DNA of 64,000 bases from Phycomyces blakesleeanus NRRL 1555(-) (Eukaryota; Mucoromycota; Mucoromycetes; Mucorales; Phycomycetaceae). The notes beneath the pieces were generated by a model. That model worked only from the letters and a program-made list of their open reading frames with translations. It searched no databases and was not told the DNA's origin. Below are positions 1 through 11,330 of the stretch, piece after piece. The translations under genes and the position numbers were made by a program. Position 1 is the first letter of the stretch, and each line of letters begins with the position of its first letter. The stretch spans positions 930,001-994,000 of the forward strand of contig NW_017265155.1 in assembly GCF_001638985.1 (NCBI RefSeq). Reading direction: 5' to 3'.

Positions 1-1232
1 AATGGGACTTTGGATGCGAAGGAAAGAGGAAAAGAGAGAGTGGAATAGTCAAAGACATAATAATAAAAGAGAAGTAATACTATACATATTTACATACATA
101 ATTGCGTAAATACAAATTAATAAAGATGGTCGACCAGGTGTGGAAGGATGATATATGTGTGTATGTTTTGATAAGCATATTTTCTTAAAAGAAAATGAAG
201 CTTTTTTCCCGAATACAAGCTGTGTTCAATATTGTCATTTAAATCCATGTACATTCAAATGTAATGCGCTACTACAGAGTCTTTACTTGTAATTGAGACA
301 AAGTTTTGTTCTAGACGAATCAAAATGAAATTTAGACGAATTAGAATTCGAGTTGAGATAAATAAGAAGTAATTAACAACCCCCAGTATTGTAAGCAGTT
401 TTTTTTTGTTAACTGTAAATAGGCGGTAGAGATGCTGGTGCTTATAATATTTACACATTAGACATTTGGTTATACTTGGTATGGACAGACTAAAAGTTCA
501 AAAAAGGGACACAAAAAGGGCAAAATACTTTGAACAACCTTGATTAGCTAGTCTTCTTCCATTGCCGATTGGATTGAGAATAAGAGCATGTTTTTGATGG
601 AAAAGACGTGCCATAGAATGCAAGGTCTAGAAAACCCCACAATAAAAGCTTTTGACTCAATGACAGTGACAGCATTATAAGCACACTTTTATCTCGCATG
701 TGCTTGAACTAACTTTGAACATTTTTTAAAGAAAGGTGTAGCCAGTCATAAATTACTTTTATTGATAAAGCTCAAGATAAACTCGTTTTACCCTTTTTTT
801 TTTTGAACTTTCAGTCTGTTCTCACCAAGTGATATCTTTATGACCAGAATTCATCGCAAAATATTGACCACCCGTAAAAAGAGATAATCGAGCCTTGCAA
901 CTCCGCCAGCTTTTTAGGACAATAGGTTACACACAAAAAGTCTCTGATGGGGATTCTTCTAAATTCTAGCAAGCCACGTCATAAGATAAGGACATGCTAC
1001 TGTGCACCAAGAATCTTGGTTTTAAATTTGTTAAACTAGGTATTATATCTCCGGACCAGTAGAAACATTTTGTGCGCTCAATAGTTACCATAATTGGGTT
1101 AATTATTTGTAGGTGTGAAAAAAAAAAAATAGAATTCAAGTAAAATAAATTTAGCTGAAGTTTAAACCAATAATTATTGTATACACTGGCTGGACCTTAC
1201 AAACGGAAGTGCTTCTTCACTTGGTCTTCATC
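1..1232. other. Intergenic, no gene recognised
   Basis: AT-rich sequence with short homopolymer runs and scattered stops on both strands. No conserved protein block, tRNA or repeat array was seen. The last 150 bases are presumably the promoter and 5' UTR of the cyclophilin gene. Confidence 0.5.
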
Positions 1233-2363
1233 ATGGCACGTTTTAGCATTCCAGTTCTTTTCGTGGCCCTACTCGCCTTTCTCTCTACCGTATCTTACGT
1301 CTCTGCTACTAAGGGACCTCTTGTAACTAACAAGGGTGAGTAAAAAAAAGTATATGTAATACTTGCACGTAATATACACAAATGCTCATATTGAAAACAT
1401 GCTTCAAAAATAAAAAATAAAAATAGTTTACTTTGATATCAAGCAAGGCGATGAAGATCTTGGTCGTATTGTTATTGGATTGTACGGTGGAGTAAGTCTT
1501 TAATCAAAAAGAAATATATATATATATATAGCTATGGTGTATCTCTGACCAACTCGTTTTCTTTTCTTTTCTTTTCTTTTGGTTTGGTTTGGTTTGGTTT
1601 GGTTTATTTTGTTTTGGGTTGGTTATGTTAGTCTGTCCCCAAGACTGTTGAAAACTTTAGAGCTCTGGCTACCGGTGAAAAGGGTTTCGGATACAAGGGC
1701 TCTGCCTTCCATCGTGTTATCAAGAATTTCATGATTCAGGGCGGTGATTTCACCAGAGGAGATGGTACTGGTGGAAAGTCTATCTACGATGGTAAGAACT
1801 TTAATAATCCGACGTGCTTATTTGTAAAATTTGAATACACCGTACTATTTATTAAGATCCACGTTTCTTTAATTTGCTAATTTCATTATTCATTTTCTCA
1901 GGTGGAAAGTTTGATGATGAGAACTTCAAGTTGAGACACACTGGACCAGTAAGTTTATTCTGGTTACTTAATTATCAAAACTTAGTCAAGCTTTTGATTC
2001 TAAATATTCATCTGCCCCTCCTTTCTTTTCCCTAGGGTGTCCTTTCTATGGCTAACTCTGGCAAGAACACCAACGGCTCCCAGTTCTTCATCACTACTGT
2101 CAAGACCAGCTGGTTGGATGGCAGACACGTTGTCTTTGGCAAGGTTATCGAGGGCATGGATGTTGTTAACAAGATTGAAAACTCTCCCACTGGGTAAGTT
2201 AAAATTGCACAATATATATTCACTAGCATATATTAGTTAATAATAACTGACTGGTAACATCTACCTTGCGTACTTTAGTGCTAGAGACTCTCCCAAGAAG
2301 AAGATTGTTATTGCTGAATCTGGCGAGCTTCCCGTCGAGGCTGCCGAGCACATTGAACTTTAA
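1233..2363 (+). CDS. ER-type cyclophilin B (peptidyl-prolyl cis-trans isomerase)
   Basis: Secretory-pathway cyclophilin that catalyses cis-trans isomerisation of prolyl bonds during protein folding. Six exons: 1233-1335, 1427-1491, 1632-1791, 1902-1948, 2036-2193 and 2279-2363, giving 205 residues with all junctions in frame. The start opens a hydrophobic signal peptide ([17 protein letters not shown]). The cyclophilin core is complete: '[15 protein letters not shown]' carries the catalytic Arg block, followed by 'GTGGKSIY', '[18 protein letters not shown]' and '[12 protein letters not shown]'. The protein ends in HIEL, which resembles the HDEL/KDEL ER-retrieval signal, so residence in the ER lumen is inferred. 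Length fits the cyclophilin B family. Intron 2 holds a pentanucleotide repeat. The gene converges on the minus-strand snurportin gene. Family assignment is firm; the ER location rests on the signal peptide and the C-terminus. Confidence 0.95.
1557..1605. repeat. TTTTC / GGTTT pentanucleotide repeats
   Basis: About five TTTTC units followed directly by five GGTTT units inside intron 2 of the cyclophilin gene. The polypyrimidine part could help define the 3' splice region; otherwise a simple microsatellite. Confidence 0.8.
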
Positions 2364-2889
2364 ACAACACTTTTATAAAGTTGTTCGTTTAACGGCAGCA
2401 TTATTTTTTGTTTTTGTTTAATGAAATGAAATGAAATCTCCTTTATCTTTATTCTCCAAAAAACACGTGCACACCTTTCAACTCACAAGCTTTATTCTCG
2501 TTTGTTTTAAAAAAAAAGTTAATAAAAGTCGAAGAAGCTTTGGGAATAAATATTTTTGTAGCATATACTGATCGGTACCAATTAAGCAACGATGGTAGCA
2601 AACACATTCATAAAAGCCCTCAAAGCAGATGGAGAATATGAGTATGATTTCTAGTAGATGTACATGAATGGCTGTTTAGCCTTTTTAGTTAAATGATTAA
2701 AGGTCTGTACTATGGGCGAATTGTAGGATAGAAAATAGGTTTTATTCGGTTTGAAAATACAGATATGATCTTAACTCATTAGATTGGTATATAATTAATG
2801 TAGCAAAGAAAATCGTGAACCTTTTTTTTTCTTTCTCTTTTACTATCCTTGCTGCTATTATTTACCCTGGGTACCAACCATAATAATTA
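2364..2889. other. Convergent intergenic region
   Basis: Shared 3' flank of the convergent cyclophilin and snurportin genes. AT-rich with AATAAA-like stretches; no further gene seen. Confidence 0.5.
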
Positions 2890-4449
2890 TTAACTCATTT
2901 CTGTATCATTGGCTACAGGTCTTTGACCTAAAAAGAGGTTCCCAAGTTGATCGAGGGGTGCCCAACAAACCAGAGGTGTCGATCCTGGTGTGTACTTTGC
3001 TGCATTGTGATAAAACAAGAGCCCATCGACTGCATACTCTCGCTGGAGGACCTGCTTGACGTATTCATTCACATTTCCCAATAAACTCGGCAATTCGGTA
3101 GGTGGCAGTCGGTGTAGTGGTATGAATTTGTGAAATCCGTTTACAGAAGTAGGTCTGTCCAGCTCACTGGGATCTAGCTTGGTTTGAAGCCAAAAATGCC
3201 TTTTATATACACACATATTTATATCATTGTTGGAATCGTTGTTTATAATAAAGGACTAGCTTTCAGCGAACAAACAAACAAAAATATGTAATTAAATCAA
3301 TAAATCGATCATTTACCTGAATTCGGTATCGCAGTCTACAATAGAGTATCCCTTCCAACACAAAATATCTAGAACATAAAATGTCCAACCCTCAACATTA
3401 TACAAACAATCAAGAATGCAGTAGTCAGAATTTGAAGATGCTCTGGAGCCCCGGGATCCGTTTGGAAGAGTTGACTGAAACCTTTTCATAATACGGCCTA
3501 GATAATATCAAATCGAAAAAAAAGAAAAGATTTTAGCATAGTACAGGACATAAAAAAAATAACAAATTTACCACTTCTTGAACGCACAATTGTCTCTCCT
3601 AATTTTTTTTTTAAAAAATCATTTTTTTTATAAGATAAATACATTAACATTCTCTTCTTGTATTGTAGTTACCTCTAGCAGCTGTCACTACGCACCGCTT
3701 TCCTACTGGACAGACTACCATTGACCAGCTCGTGTTCAAATCCTCTGGAATATCTTCCATTGTTTCAGCGTACATGACTAGATCTCTGTATTAAATATGT
3801 CAGGCATTGACATCACTTATTTCCTCCTTTTGTATGTTCGTTTAACTTACGTGAACTCTTCTGGTGCCTTGTACTTGTGGTTTTTATTTTTATTTTTATT
3901 CTTCTTCTTGTTTTTCTTTCCCTTGCCTTTATTTTTGGCTGTGTATTTATCACTCATACACAACAGCTTGTTTTCTCCCATTTCATCATCCGAGTCTCGC
4001 ATTCTTTTGGAGGAAAAATAAGGTTGATTTCCATTTTCTTTTTCTTCTCCCTCGTCTTCGTCTTCGTCTTCATCTTCATCTTCATCGTCCGAGACACCTG
4101 CCAAAGCCTTGAGCCTGGCTTGTGAAATACGTTCATCTCTGACCTTCTTTTGCAGCTCTAAAGCCTTTTTTCGTCTTGCCTCCTGATTATCTGCCAAAGT
4201 ACGGTTCATCAACGGAGTTCTAAAACTCCTAAAGCCTTCTTGTCGGTTTGAAAGAGAGTTTAAATGGTCACCATTAACGTCGTTATTGGTTTGCATTACT
4301 TGCTCGAATCGTTCTGACAGAGCTTCTACATTCAAAGATCCCTTTGAATTTTCAAATCTTGTTGCCGTTACCGGCTCGTCTGATTCTTGCTGCGTAGAAT
4401 TCTCTGCCTTCTTAGGATCGTGAAATAGAAACCCTTTAAAAGTGCTCAT
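2890..4449 (-). CDS. Snurportin-1 homologue (m3G-cap snRNP import adaptor)
   Basis: Adaptor that binds the trimethylguanosine cap of U snRNAs and links the snRNP to importin-beta for nuclear import. Five exons on the minus strand: 4449-3851, 3785-3673, 3598-3572, 3497-3317 and 3199-2890, in frame, 409 residues. The N-terminal third has an importin-beta-binding-like basic helix (residues about 85-116, 'ARRKKALELQKKVRDER') followed by a long Asp/Glu run and a Lys/Asn-rich run. The cap-binding domain starts near residue 200 with 'DIPEDLNTSWSMVVCPVGKR', continues through 'DYCILDCLYN' and 'YVLDILCWKG', and ends with 'VDGLLFYHNAAKYTPGSTPL', closely matching animal snurportin. The acidic and basic low-complexity inserts make it longer than the human protein. 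Budding and fission yeasts are not known to have this protein, consistent with an early-diverging fungus. It lies next to a U2 snRNA gene. Confidence 0.9.
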
Positions 4450-5189
4450 TATTTCTTTATGTGGTATGGTGTGATGTTATGTGATGTGTTGAGAGATGAA
4501 CGCAGAAAAATAAAGCAAAGTAAGGCGATCCAAAGTACAGTGACAGTCATAAAGCCTGAATGTGACGCGATTTTTAGACACAAAGCTCTTTTAAGTATCG
4601 TTAATTTTAGGGACACGGCGTTTTCTGGTAGGAGATAACTTTTTGATTCTACCGGACCACAAATTGTGGCCTTTTTGCCGGCATGAAATAAGTCCATCTG
4701 GTCCCTAAGGATCCAATCTTACTATAATAATAATTCAAGTCTAAATTTTGGGCACAAACAGCCATTAATTGAATATACAGAATTTTTCTTTGAGTGAGAC
4801 AGTATTTCATTATTAAGTCGCCTAAGGGCAAGCTGTAACTATTAAAATAATGAGAGTTAGGCACCTGGGAAGATATTGATGAACGCACAAAGTGTGGGGA
4901 CAAAGTAGTAAGTTAATGGGTATAATGAATATATTGTGTTTTTTCAGGACACGCCATTTTGCTTTGAAAGATTAAAAAAAATACACCGGGCTCCAGGCAG
5001 TTAGATAATTAATTAGCCCGCTTAGATAGAAGCGTCGTGTCCCACCAAAAAACGTCGTCCCCATAAGATTGCTGATTCTCAGGTCTTTAAATTACTTTTG
5101 ATTAATTATTTTCTATTTGAAAGAATGATAAATAAAATGTAAAAATTATACATTAATATTTTTTTTTTATTTTCATTTATTTATTTGAT
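4450..5189. other. Intergenic between snurportin and U2
   Basis: Divergent-side flank of the snurportin start and downstream flank of U2. Two overlapping minus-strand open frames near 4449-4903 have no recognisable domain or splice support and are treated as chance ORFs. AT-rich with an A/T homopolymer near 5160. Confidence 0.4.
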
Positions 5190-5388
5190 TGGGAGCCCCC
5201 TCGGCGTCACATTGCAACAGTGTAAAGCAAAGGACACCTGTGGATTCTAGAGATGGCAAGCCAGAGCTCTAGATTCCGGGCGCAGAAAAATTAGATTAAC
5301 AACAAATGGTACTATGTACCAAGTTATAGTTGTTAAACTATAAAGAACAGATACTACACTTGATCTTAGCCAAAAGGCCTGAGAGGAT
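5190..5388 (-). ncRNA. U2 spliceosomal snRNA
   Basis: RNA component of the U2 snRNP that recognises the intron branch point. On the minus strand the RNA begins near 5388 with ATCCTCTCAGGCC and continues through the universally conserved block CTTTTGGCTAAGATCAAG and then TGTAGTATCTGTTCTT, which contains the branch-point-recognition sequence GTAGTA. Downstream a stem-loop IIa-like hairpin (TATAGTT-loop-AACTATA), a IIb-like hairpin (TTGGTAC-ATA-GTACCA), an Sm-type AATTTTTC site, a strong TCTAGAG/CTCTAGA stem and a loop containing TTGCA (like the U2B'' loop IV) appear in the expected order. The 5' end is well placed; the 3' end is approximate (5190-5225). The gene is a single copy within this window. 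Confidence 0.92.
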
Positions 5389-5798
5389 GCGGTTTCATGA
5401 GTCCCCAAGATTGCTGCCTTTTTATACCTTTTCAAAAAATTTAAAAATCTGAATTTCAAATAAAACATGTCTAGTCACAAACTTTATTGATTGGCTAGCA
5501 CTCGTAACTAAGTGTACATTGTAGGGGGGGGGGGCAGGATTTACGATCCCGGCTCGTAATTTACTTACAAGTCCGTAACTTTTATAACCAATAGCATGCC
5601 AGTTTTTAGCTTATTAGTTTTACTTTTTGGCAAATACGATTTAAGAGATTTTAGATTACTTTGCATATAACCCAATCAAATATTCTAAATATGGAAAAAC
5701 TTTACCTTTTTTAGTTATTTTTATTCTTCTTATAATTGGCTCAAAAAATACATGATGACTTACATTGAAATTTTATGGTTTTTATTGATCACAATAGC
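5389..5798. other. Upstream flank of U2, with an 11-G tract
   Basis: Holds the U2 promoter and, at 5524-5534, a run of 11 G. No coding block seen. Ends at the CACTA terminus. Confidence 0.5.
5417..5426 (-). promoter_or_regulatory. TATA box of the U2 snRNA gene
   Basis: On the minus strand the sequence TATAAAAAGG lies about 30 bases upstream of the inferred U2 5' end, the spacing of a polymerase II TATA element. No clear proximal sequence element was identified. Confidence 0.6.
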
Positions 5799-6107
5799 CA
5801 CTACGCCAAAAAAAATAGGAGTTTTAGAGGTGGTTTCACAGGTGGTTCCGGAGGGGAAGCCAGGGCGCGTTTTGTGTCCTCCCCCCTTTTTTCCAACCCT
5901 GAGTTCATGTGCATTTTAATACATCTCCGCTTACCGGTAGTTTTAAGATTCTATTAATATATTGATAACCTTTTCTTTTGCTAATATTTGTCTTTCAATT
6001 GGACAAAACTTCTTTAAGTATAGTTGAAATATTATATGCCATTGGTTACTACTAATTCATTATTCTTTTAATTTAGATTCTTTTAAATATTTCTTGCTTA
6101 ATCATTG

Positions 6108-6294
6108 TTTTTATTGGATAAGACATAATTGCACTGTAGTGTATTTTATAAAAATACATTTTTATTGGTTTCTCAAATGGATATATTTTTTATTTATCGT
6201 TTTTATTGGTTATTACACTACACAATTACATTTTATATATCACTTTTATTGGCTGTTATGATAGACATTACATTTTATACATCATTTTTATTGG
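6108..6294 (+). repeat. Subterminal TTTTTATTGG repeats of CACTA copy 1
   Basis: Five near-identical 10-mers at 6108, 6159, 6200, 6243 (CTTTTATTGG) and 6285, spaced about 40-50 bases. Arrays of short subterminal motifs are typical of CACTA elements, where they bind an accessory transposition protein; that role here is inferred. The same motif recurs in the relic at 45977-46440. Confidence 0.75.
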
Positions 6295-6389
6295 TTATAA
6301 ACAGTCAAATACATCATATACTTCCAATATTAAATACACTACTTTACACTGCAGTGGATAGTTACTTACAATTGCCTCCTTTGACGGTC

Positions 6390-8628
6390 TTTCCAGAGAT
6401 GACTGACTCTTGCAATGGATGCCCAATTTTGATGGCATCTGGTGAAATCTATACCAACCCTCTTAAGCATGTTTGCATGTTTATTGCAAATCATTGTTCG
6501 ATCACATCGCTGGTGAGAATCCAATTCCTGCCAGCACAATGATACAACTTCCTCTGGGTAGACAGCTTGCAGTTGCTTTGGCCAACGACCGCACCAGAAA
6601 AGAGATGTTGTATCGCCACCATCATACGCAAAAGGCTGATGGCAGCATTTCCGATGTCTTTGACGGACAGACATACCAGTCAAAGAAGCATCTTTTCTCG
6701 GGTGAAAACGACATCGCCATTTCGCTGTCTATTGATGGGTTTGCTCCCCATAGTGTTCCGGGTTCGGTAACCATTGTCCACATTACCAACCTCAACCTTC
6801 CCCCAATGATCCGCTACGAGCGCAGCCGTATGATCCAAGTCGCGATCATCCCTGGTCCCAAAGCACCCGCCGACTTCTGGTCATTCCTGGAGCCTGTTCT
6901 GAAAGAACTTCGGGTTCTCCAAGCCGGTGGAATGGTTGTGAAGACACCATCTGGAGATATTAGTGCAAAAGTCCATGTACTAATGACAACTGGCGACATC
7001 CCAGCTCTGGGAAAGATGGCTTGTCATGTGGGCCATATGAGTAAGGATGGCTGCCGCATCTGCCACGTTGTGGGTCAATCTCCTGGCCATGGCCAATATT
7101 TCCGAATGCCATCTGCCATCACCATGCGCACACCGGAAAGTTTCAAGCACTTTGATGAGGTGGCCTCATCCAGCAAAAAAGGGTTAACTGGCCAATCTCC
7201 CTTCTCCTTACTGGATTCCTTCTCTGGTCCGTTCTTCTTTGCATTGGATGAAATGCACGGCATTTGTCACGGCATTGGCAAACAGGTCTGGGGGCTCGTG
7301 TGTGGCAAGTATGGAAAAGATCATCCTCTCTCTCTCTCCCTTGCTGCTCAGAAAGAAATTGGTACTGCCATGGTGTCAACCAGAAGAAGTATTCCGACAT
7401 CTTTCCACGGTGCATGGATCAACATCGCAACAAGATCAGGGTACTTCCGGGCTGTGGACTGGTCTGACTTCATCTTGTTTGTTATCCCCACGCTTGTGGC
7501 AGAGCGTGTCCGTGACCAAGCTGCCCGTAAGGCATTGCTTGACCTGGTGCAGACATGCAACTTACTCATGAGCTGGGAGTTATCAGCAGAGGAGAAAACC
7601 TTGATCAAAACGTAAGCTTTAATTATAATTAATATTATTATTTTATAACTTGTGTTAACTTATCTTTTTTTTTTTTTAGAAATCTCGTCGCATGGAATGC
7701 GTATCTGGAAGCCTCGCTAGCTAAAGGAGAGGTCCAGCTCAAGGTCTTTACGATCAACCAGCACCTCCTGCAGCACTATCCCGCAATGATAGAAGCGTAT
7801 GGTCCCCCCAGAGCGTATAGTGCACGATCTGTCGAGAGGGCGATTGGGGAATACTCGCGAGCAATAAAGAGTAATTCGGCAATTGGAATCAACGCTGGCA
7901 ACATCATGCTTGGCTTGACACAGATTCGACAGATGAGAGTTGAAAATTCAATAACGACAACAGCAACAGTAACAGCAACAACTCTCCTTCAGTATGACGA
8001 TCCCTCTGCTGGTTGGCCAATTGACCGAGAAGGTAGTAATGTTGGTACTGATTCTGACATTGAGTTCTGGGGGCCTTTGAGGAACAGAACGATTGTTGAT
8101 AGTTTTGGAGGCATTTCTTGTCTTCCAGAGCTTCTTCAAAAGTTCTACGAATCAAAAGGGGAAGAGTGTAGTATGATTGAAGCAGTCATTAAAACAAGCC
8201 GTAAGGCATTTGTAAATGGTTGTGTTATCGACTCTGCACTCGACCATAATTGTGTAAGAGAGGCACACAACGTCAGACTTCAGGTTCAGGTTGATGAGAA
8301 CCGCAACATTGGGCAAAGCTACTCTCCAGTCTACAAGGATTTCTTTGGGAAGGTCGTCGTTTTCTTTGAGCACAAGCTCAACAACAAGAGGTGCCCGCTT
8401 GTCCTTGTCAATGTTAACAACTGGTATACTATTTACCAAACGAACTGCATAAACAATGGGCAAATGAAGCCAAAGGTAGTTCACCTGGCAGATGTCAAAG
8501 AATTGGTTGGTTTGGTGAAGTCGGACGCGACTATAAATATAACAACAACAGCAACAACAACATACATAGTGTGGCCAGAGCTTAACCACGGCCCAAAACT
8601 GTCACTTGGTTCTCTTGCAGACTTATAA
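6390..8628 (+). pseudogene. CACTA Tnp2-type transposase (Transposase_21 family), 5' frame disrupted
   Basis: Transposase of CACTA copy 1. Main exon about 6473-7611, a 68-bp intron (7612-7679) and a second exon 7680-8628 read through in one frame. Recognisable blocks include 'YCKSLFDHIAGENPIPAS', 'DIAISLSIDGF' (the conserved Asp of the Tnp2 core is present), 'IPGPKAPADFWSFLEP', 'TTGDIPALGKMACHVGH' with a following Cys-rich 'DGCRICHV', 'FALDEMHGICHGIG' and 'YSARSVERAIGEYSR'. The N-terminal Cys-rich region ('DSCNGCPIL' ... 'PLKHVC') lies in another frame just upstream, with a stop in the main frame at 6464-6466, so a small indel near 6476-6482 separates them. The C2H2 finger found at the start of copy 2 was not found here. 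The rest of the frame is intact. Confidence 0.8.
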
Positions 8629-9289
8629 TTTTTTTTTTCTTGTAATACATTATTTTTTTTTCAAATTTTCTTAACATATTTTATCCTCCCAGCAAAAAGT
8701 TTAGATATTTTTCTCTCTTTTACCTCTGACTTTTAATAGTCATCAATTGCAATCTACATTTACTAAAAATGTAAAATCTGTAGTTAAAGCTTACTTTTGT
8801 CTATCAGGAGATTTAATTTTAGGTGGTCAATCTGCTTTTTGTCAACCTTTTCAAAAAACAGAGATTTTCTAGTTTCAAATTGGATTTTTGGTGATTTTTT
8901 AATTATTATAGGCCAAAAACAAAGTCACAAATACAAAAAACCGCCCCTATTTGTCGTAGTGTAGTAGAAGTTAAATATAAAGAAGTATGCAAAAAAGAAG
9001 TACTTATTTATATAATTTTTAGAGGCAGTTTAAGCTATAAATATTCTACACAATAGACATACACATATATATATATATATTGCTATGTGCTACTTTTTAC
9101 CTTTTCTTATCTAAAAAAAAACAGATATTTTCTAAATTCTATAATATTGATGAAGACATCTATACTGCTTAATTGATTATTTTTATCAAAAAATGTATAT
9201 CTGTTTTGTGCTGTTATTGCTATGCCTGATTCCTACGTTTAAAAAACCAAAAGACAGATCCAATGCGCTTATCTAAATCTAGTGAGATC

Positions 9290-11330
9290 TTTAATGAGTA
9301 TGCAAGTAATCTGGACAACCAAACTGTATATCGTACAAATATTTTTCTGTCACATCTCCTTAAACTACTCTCTATTGTCAACACCACCAGCTATTATTTG
9401 GGCCCGACGATCTTTTAGAGTACAAAAAATATTCTAAACATCGATTTTCAGAAGTTATGGTGGTAGATGCTACATATTTTACTATTAACTTGGAGATGTC
9501 ACTAATTTGTGTGGGAAGTATCTAAAACTTTGAAGAATAAACCCTCAGATCTTTTCCAGTTGCCTTTATCTGGGTTTCTAATGAACAGCAAGGCACTTGG
9601 CATAGTGTTTGTGACAGACAAATATGATGCATTGATAAACGCTTTGGACATTGTATTTCCATATAACAATAAGCTGTTTTGCTACTGGGACATGTTGAAT
9701 AGCGAGGGGAAGGCTCTTTCGAGAAGAATCGGTTAGGTAGAGAAGAAGAAAGAGCTTACAGGATACTTAACCAACATGATCCTTAGTAAAACCAAGAAAG
9801 AGCTTGACTTGTCTCTTAACAAGTTCAGCGATCTTCCCGCTGGTACTGAGGTATACAAAGGTAAGGAGAAAGCACCAGCCTCAGTTTACTTTAATGACAA
9901 GTGTACTCCATGCCAACATAAGTGAGCAGACTTCCTTACTTGCAGGTCGGTACATTTCGGATGTACAACATCGCAGATAGTAGAAACTGCCCATCACGCC
10001 TCGAAAAGAGGTATATTCAGGATTGATTCTCTGGACCTTGTCTTCGAGAGTATCGCAAGATACATATAAAGACTTGAGAAAGACTTCCGAAATATATAGA
10101 TAAGGAAATCTACCGTGGTTAACCCTCTTGTTGGACGAAACAAGCTTTTGTCCAAGCCAATAATGAAGTTTTCGAAGCGAGCATCACTTTGTAGTAGATC
10201 AGGAGATTCGGTTTCAGTGCAAAAGCAATGCTTTCTGCAAATGTATTAACAAGCTTCAGTATGGCTTACCTTGCCGCCATTCTTTGTCTGCTTGAAGTGA
10301 AGTCCATATTTCCGATATTCCCTAAAGGTGGCTCATTGAACCTAGAATGGTAAACCCAGCCGAAAATTATTCTGAAAGAAACAATCAGAGTTGATGAAAA
10401 GCCAGAGATGTGGATGGAGAAAATGATCAAGCTTGAGCTACCTTTTCGCTCTTGTAATGGCAGCCAGGAAAAGGTCAACCTTCTGAGCAAGATTAAGAAG
10501 GTTAGTTCTGAATTCGAAGGCAAAACTGGGCACCCTTCGATGAATCTTCAAGCCGCCAAAAAAAAATAAGTATTCTGACAGGCGAAAGGATACCAGCTGT
10601 CCCAAACACCTCTCCAAGAACTTTGGTCGGGCAAACTTGAGAAAGGTCAGTGTTTTGCCTGGTCATGTAAGATAAAAAAAACTATAGTATAACAAAGTAT
10701 TAATATGTATTTTGAAATTTTAGTTTGGCTTTAAAGCAATGGTCAGATCGAGAGCGAGAATGAGGAAGGGAAAGCCTGTAGCTACACAAAAAGTAATAAA
10801 CAACAACAAACAAGAGCCTCTCGGCCCAGGTAAGATGCGCTATTATATTATAGAGTAATTGAATATATGAGGAAGAATCTTGTCTTATACTGATACGGGT
10901 TGTTTTAGTCAATGCCACAAAAAATGGTTTTAAAAGACTCTCCACTGCCCAAGAAAATTACCAATATTATGAACGCACCTCTGTTGGAAAGAGAGGTTAA
11001 ATACTAGCCCAATTTTTCTGTCTCTCATGAGATAGTTGATGATCCTAATTGTGGGTTTAACCCTACTGCTGACAGATGGTATGACTTTCGGGTGCTCGCA
11101 CACTTGATCTATAAAAATCAAAACAAGTTTCTATTTGTAAAAAGGGACATGTTTGCTGCCCTCCCCATGTACAACATCGTTTATGTCAACGCTTTTGGAA
11201 CCGATATTAAACATTTGAAAGAAATTGCAAAACATTGCTCTGACTTTGATAATAATAACAACGTCATTCAAGCATGTTCTGATGCCAATATGTTGCTCAA
11301 CTAGCTGCGGACACCTACAAACAGCCAGTC
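9290..11330 (+). pseudogene. Decayed MULE transposase with OTU-like C-terminal remnant
   Basis: Frame-hopping translation gives the ordered landmarks of a Mutator-like transposase. 'RFSEVMVVDATYF' near 9443-9480 is the first catalytic Asp block. 'ALGIVFVTDKYDALINALD' (9590-9650) is the second. 'VHFGCTTSQIVETAHHASKR' (about 9950-10010) is the third, with its Glu. Stops and frameshifts break it at many points. Further downstream (about 11035-11310) the frames read 'DDPNCGFN', 'DFRVLAHLIYKNQNKF' and 'MYNIVYVNAFGTD', resembling the Asp-x-Asn-Cys start and the following helix of OTU-type cysteine-protease domains; such domains occur fused to or beside fungal MULE transposases. No terminal inverted repeats or target duplication were found. 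The MULE assignment is good; the OTU assignment is tentative. Confidence 0.65.

Larger units (their letters stand above)
5799..8961 (+). mobile_element. CACTA (EnSpm-like) DNA transposon, copy 1
   Basis: About 3.2 kb. The left end starts CACTACGCCAAAAAAAATAG (5799) and the right end, read on the minus strand from 8961, starts CACTACGACAAATAGGGG, so both ends carry the CACTA-superfamily terminus with partial inverted-repeat similarity. TAG lies at 5795-5797 on the left (one extra C before the terminus) and at 8962-8964 on the right, a possible 3-bp target-site duplication. The subterminal left region has a TTTTTATTGG repeat array. The element encodes a Tnp2-type transposase interrupted by one short intron. 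The coding part is clearly richer in G+C than the surrounding sequence, which suggests a more recent arrival than the other transposons here. Confidence 0.85.

Noticed and set aside
4449..4903. Two overlapping minus-strand ORFs upstream of snurportin
   Set aside because: No conserved block, biased composition and no splice continuity with snurportin, whose start at 4449 is well supported.
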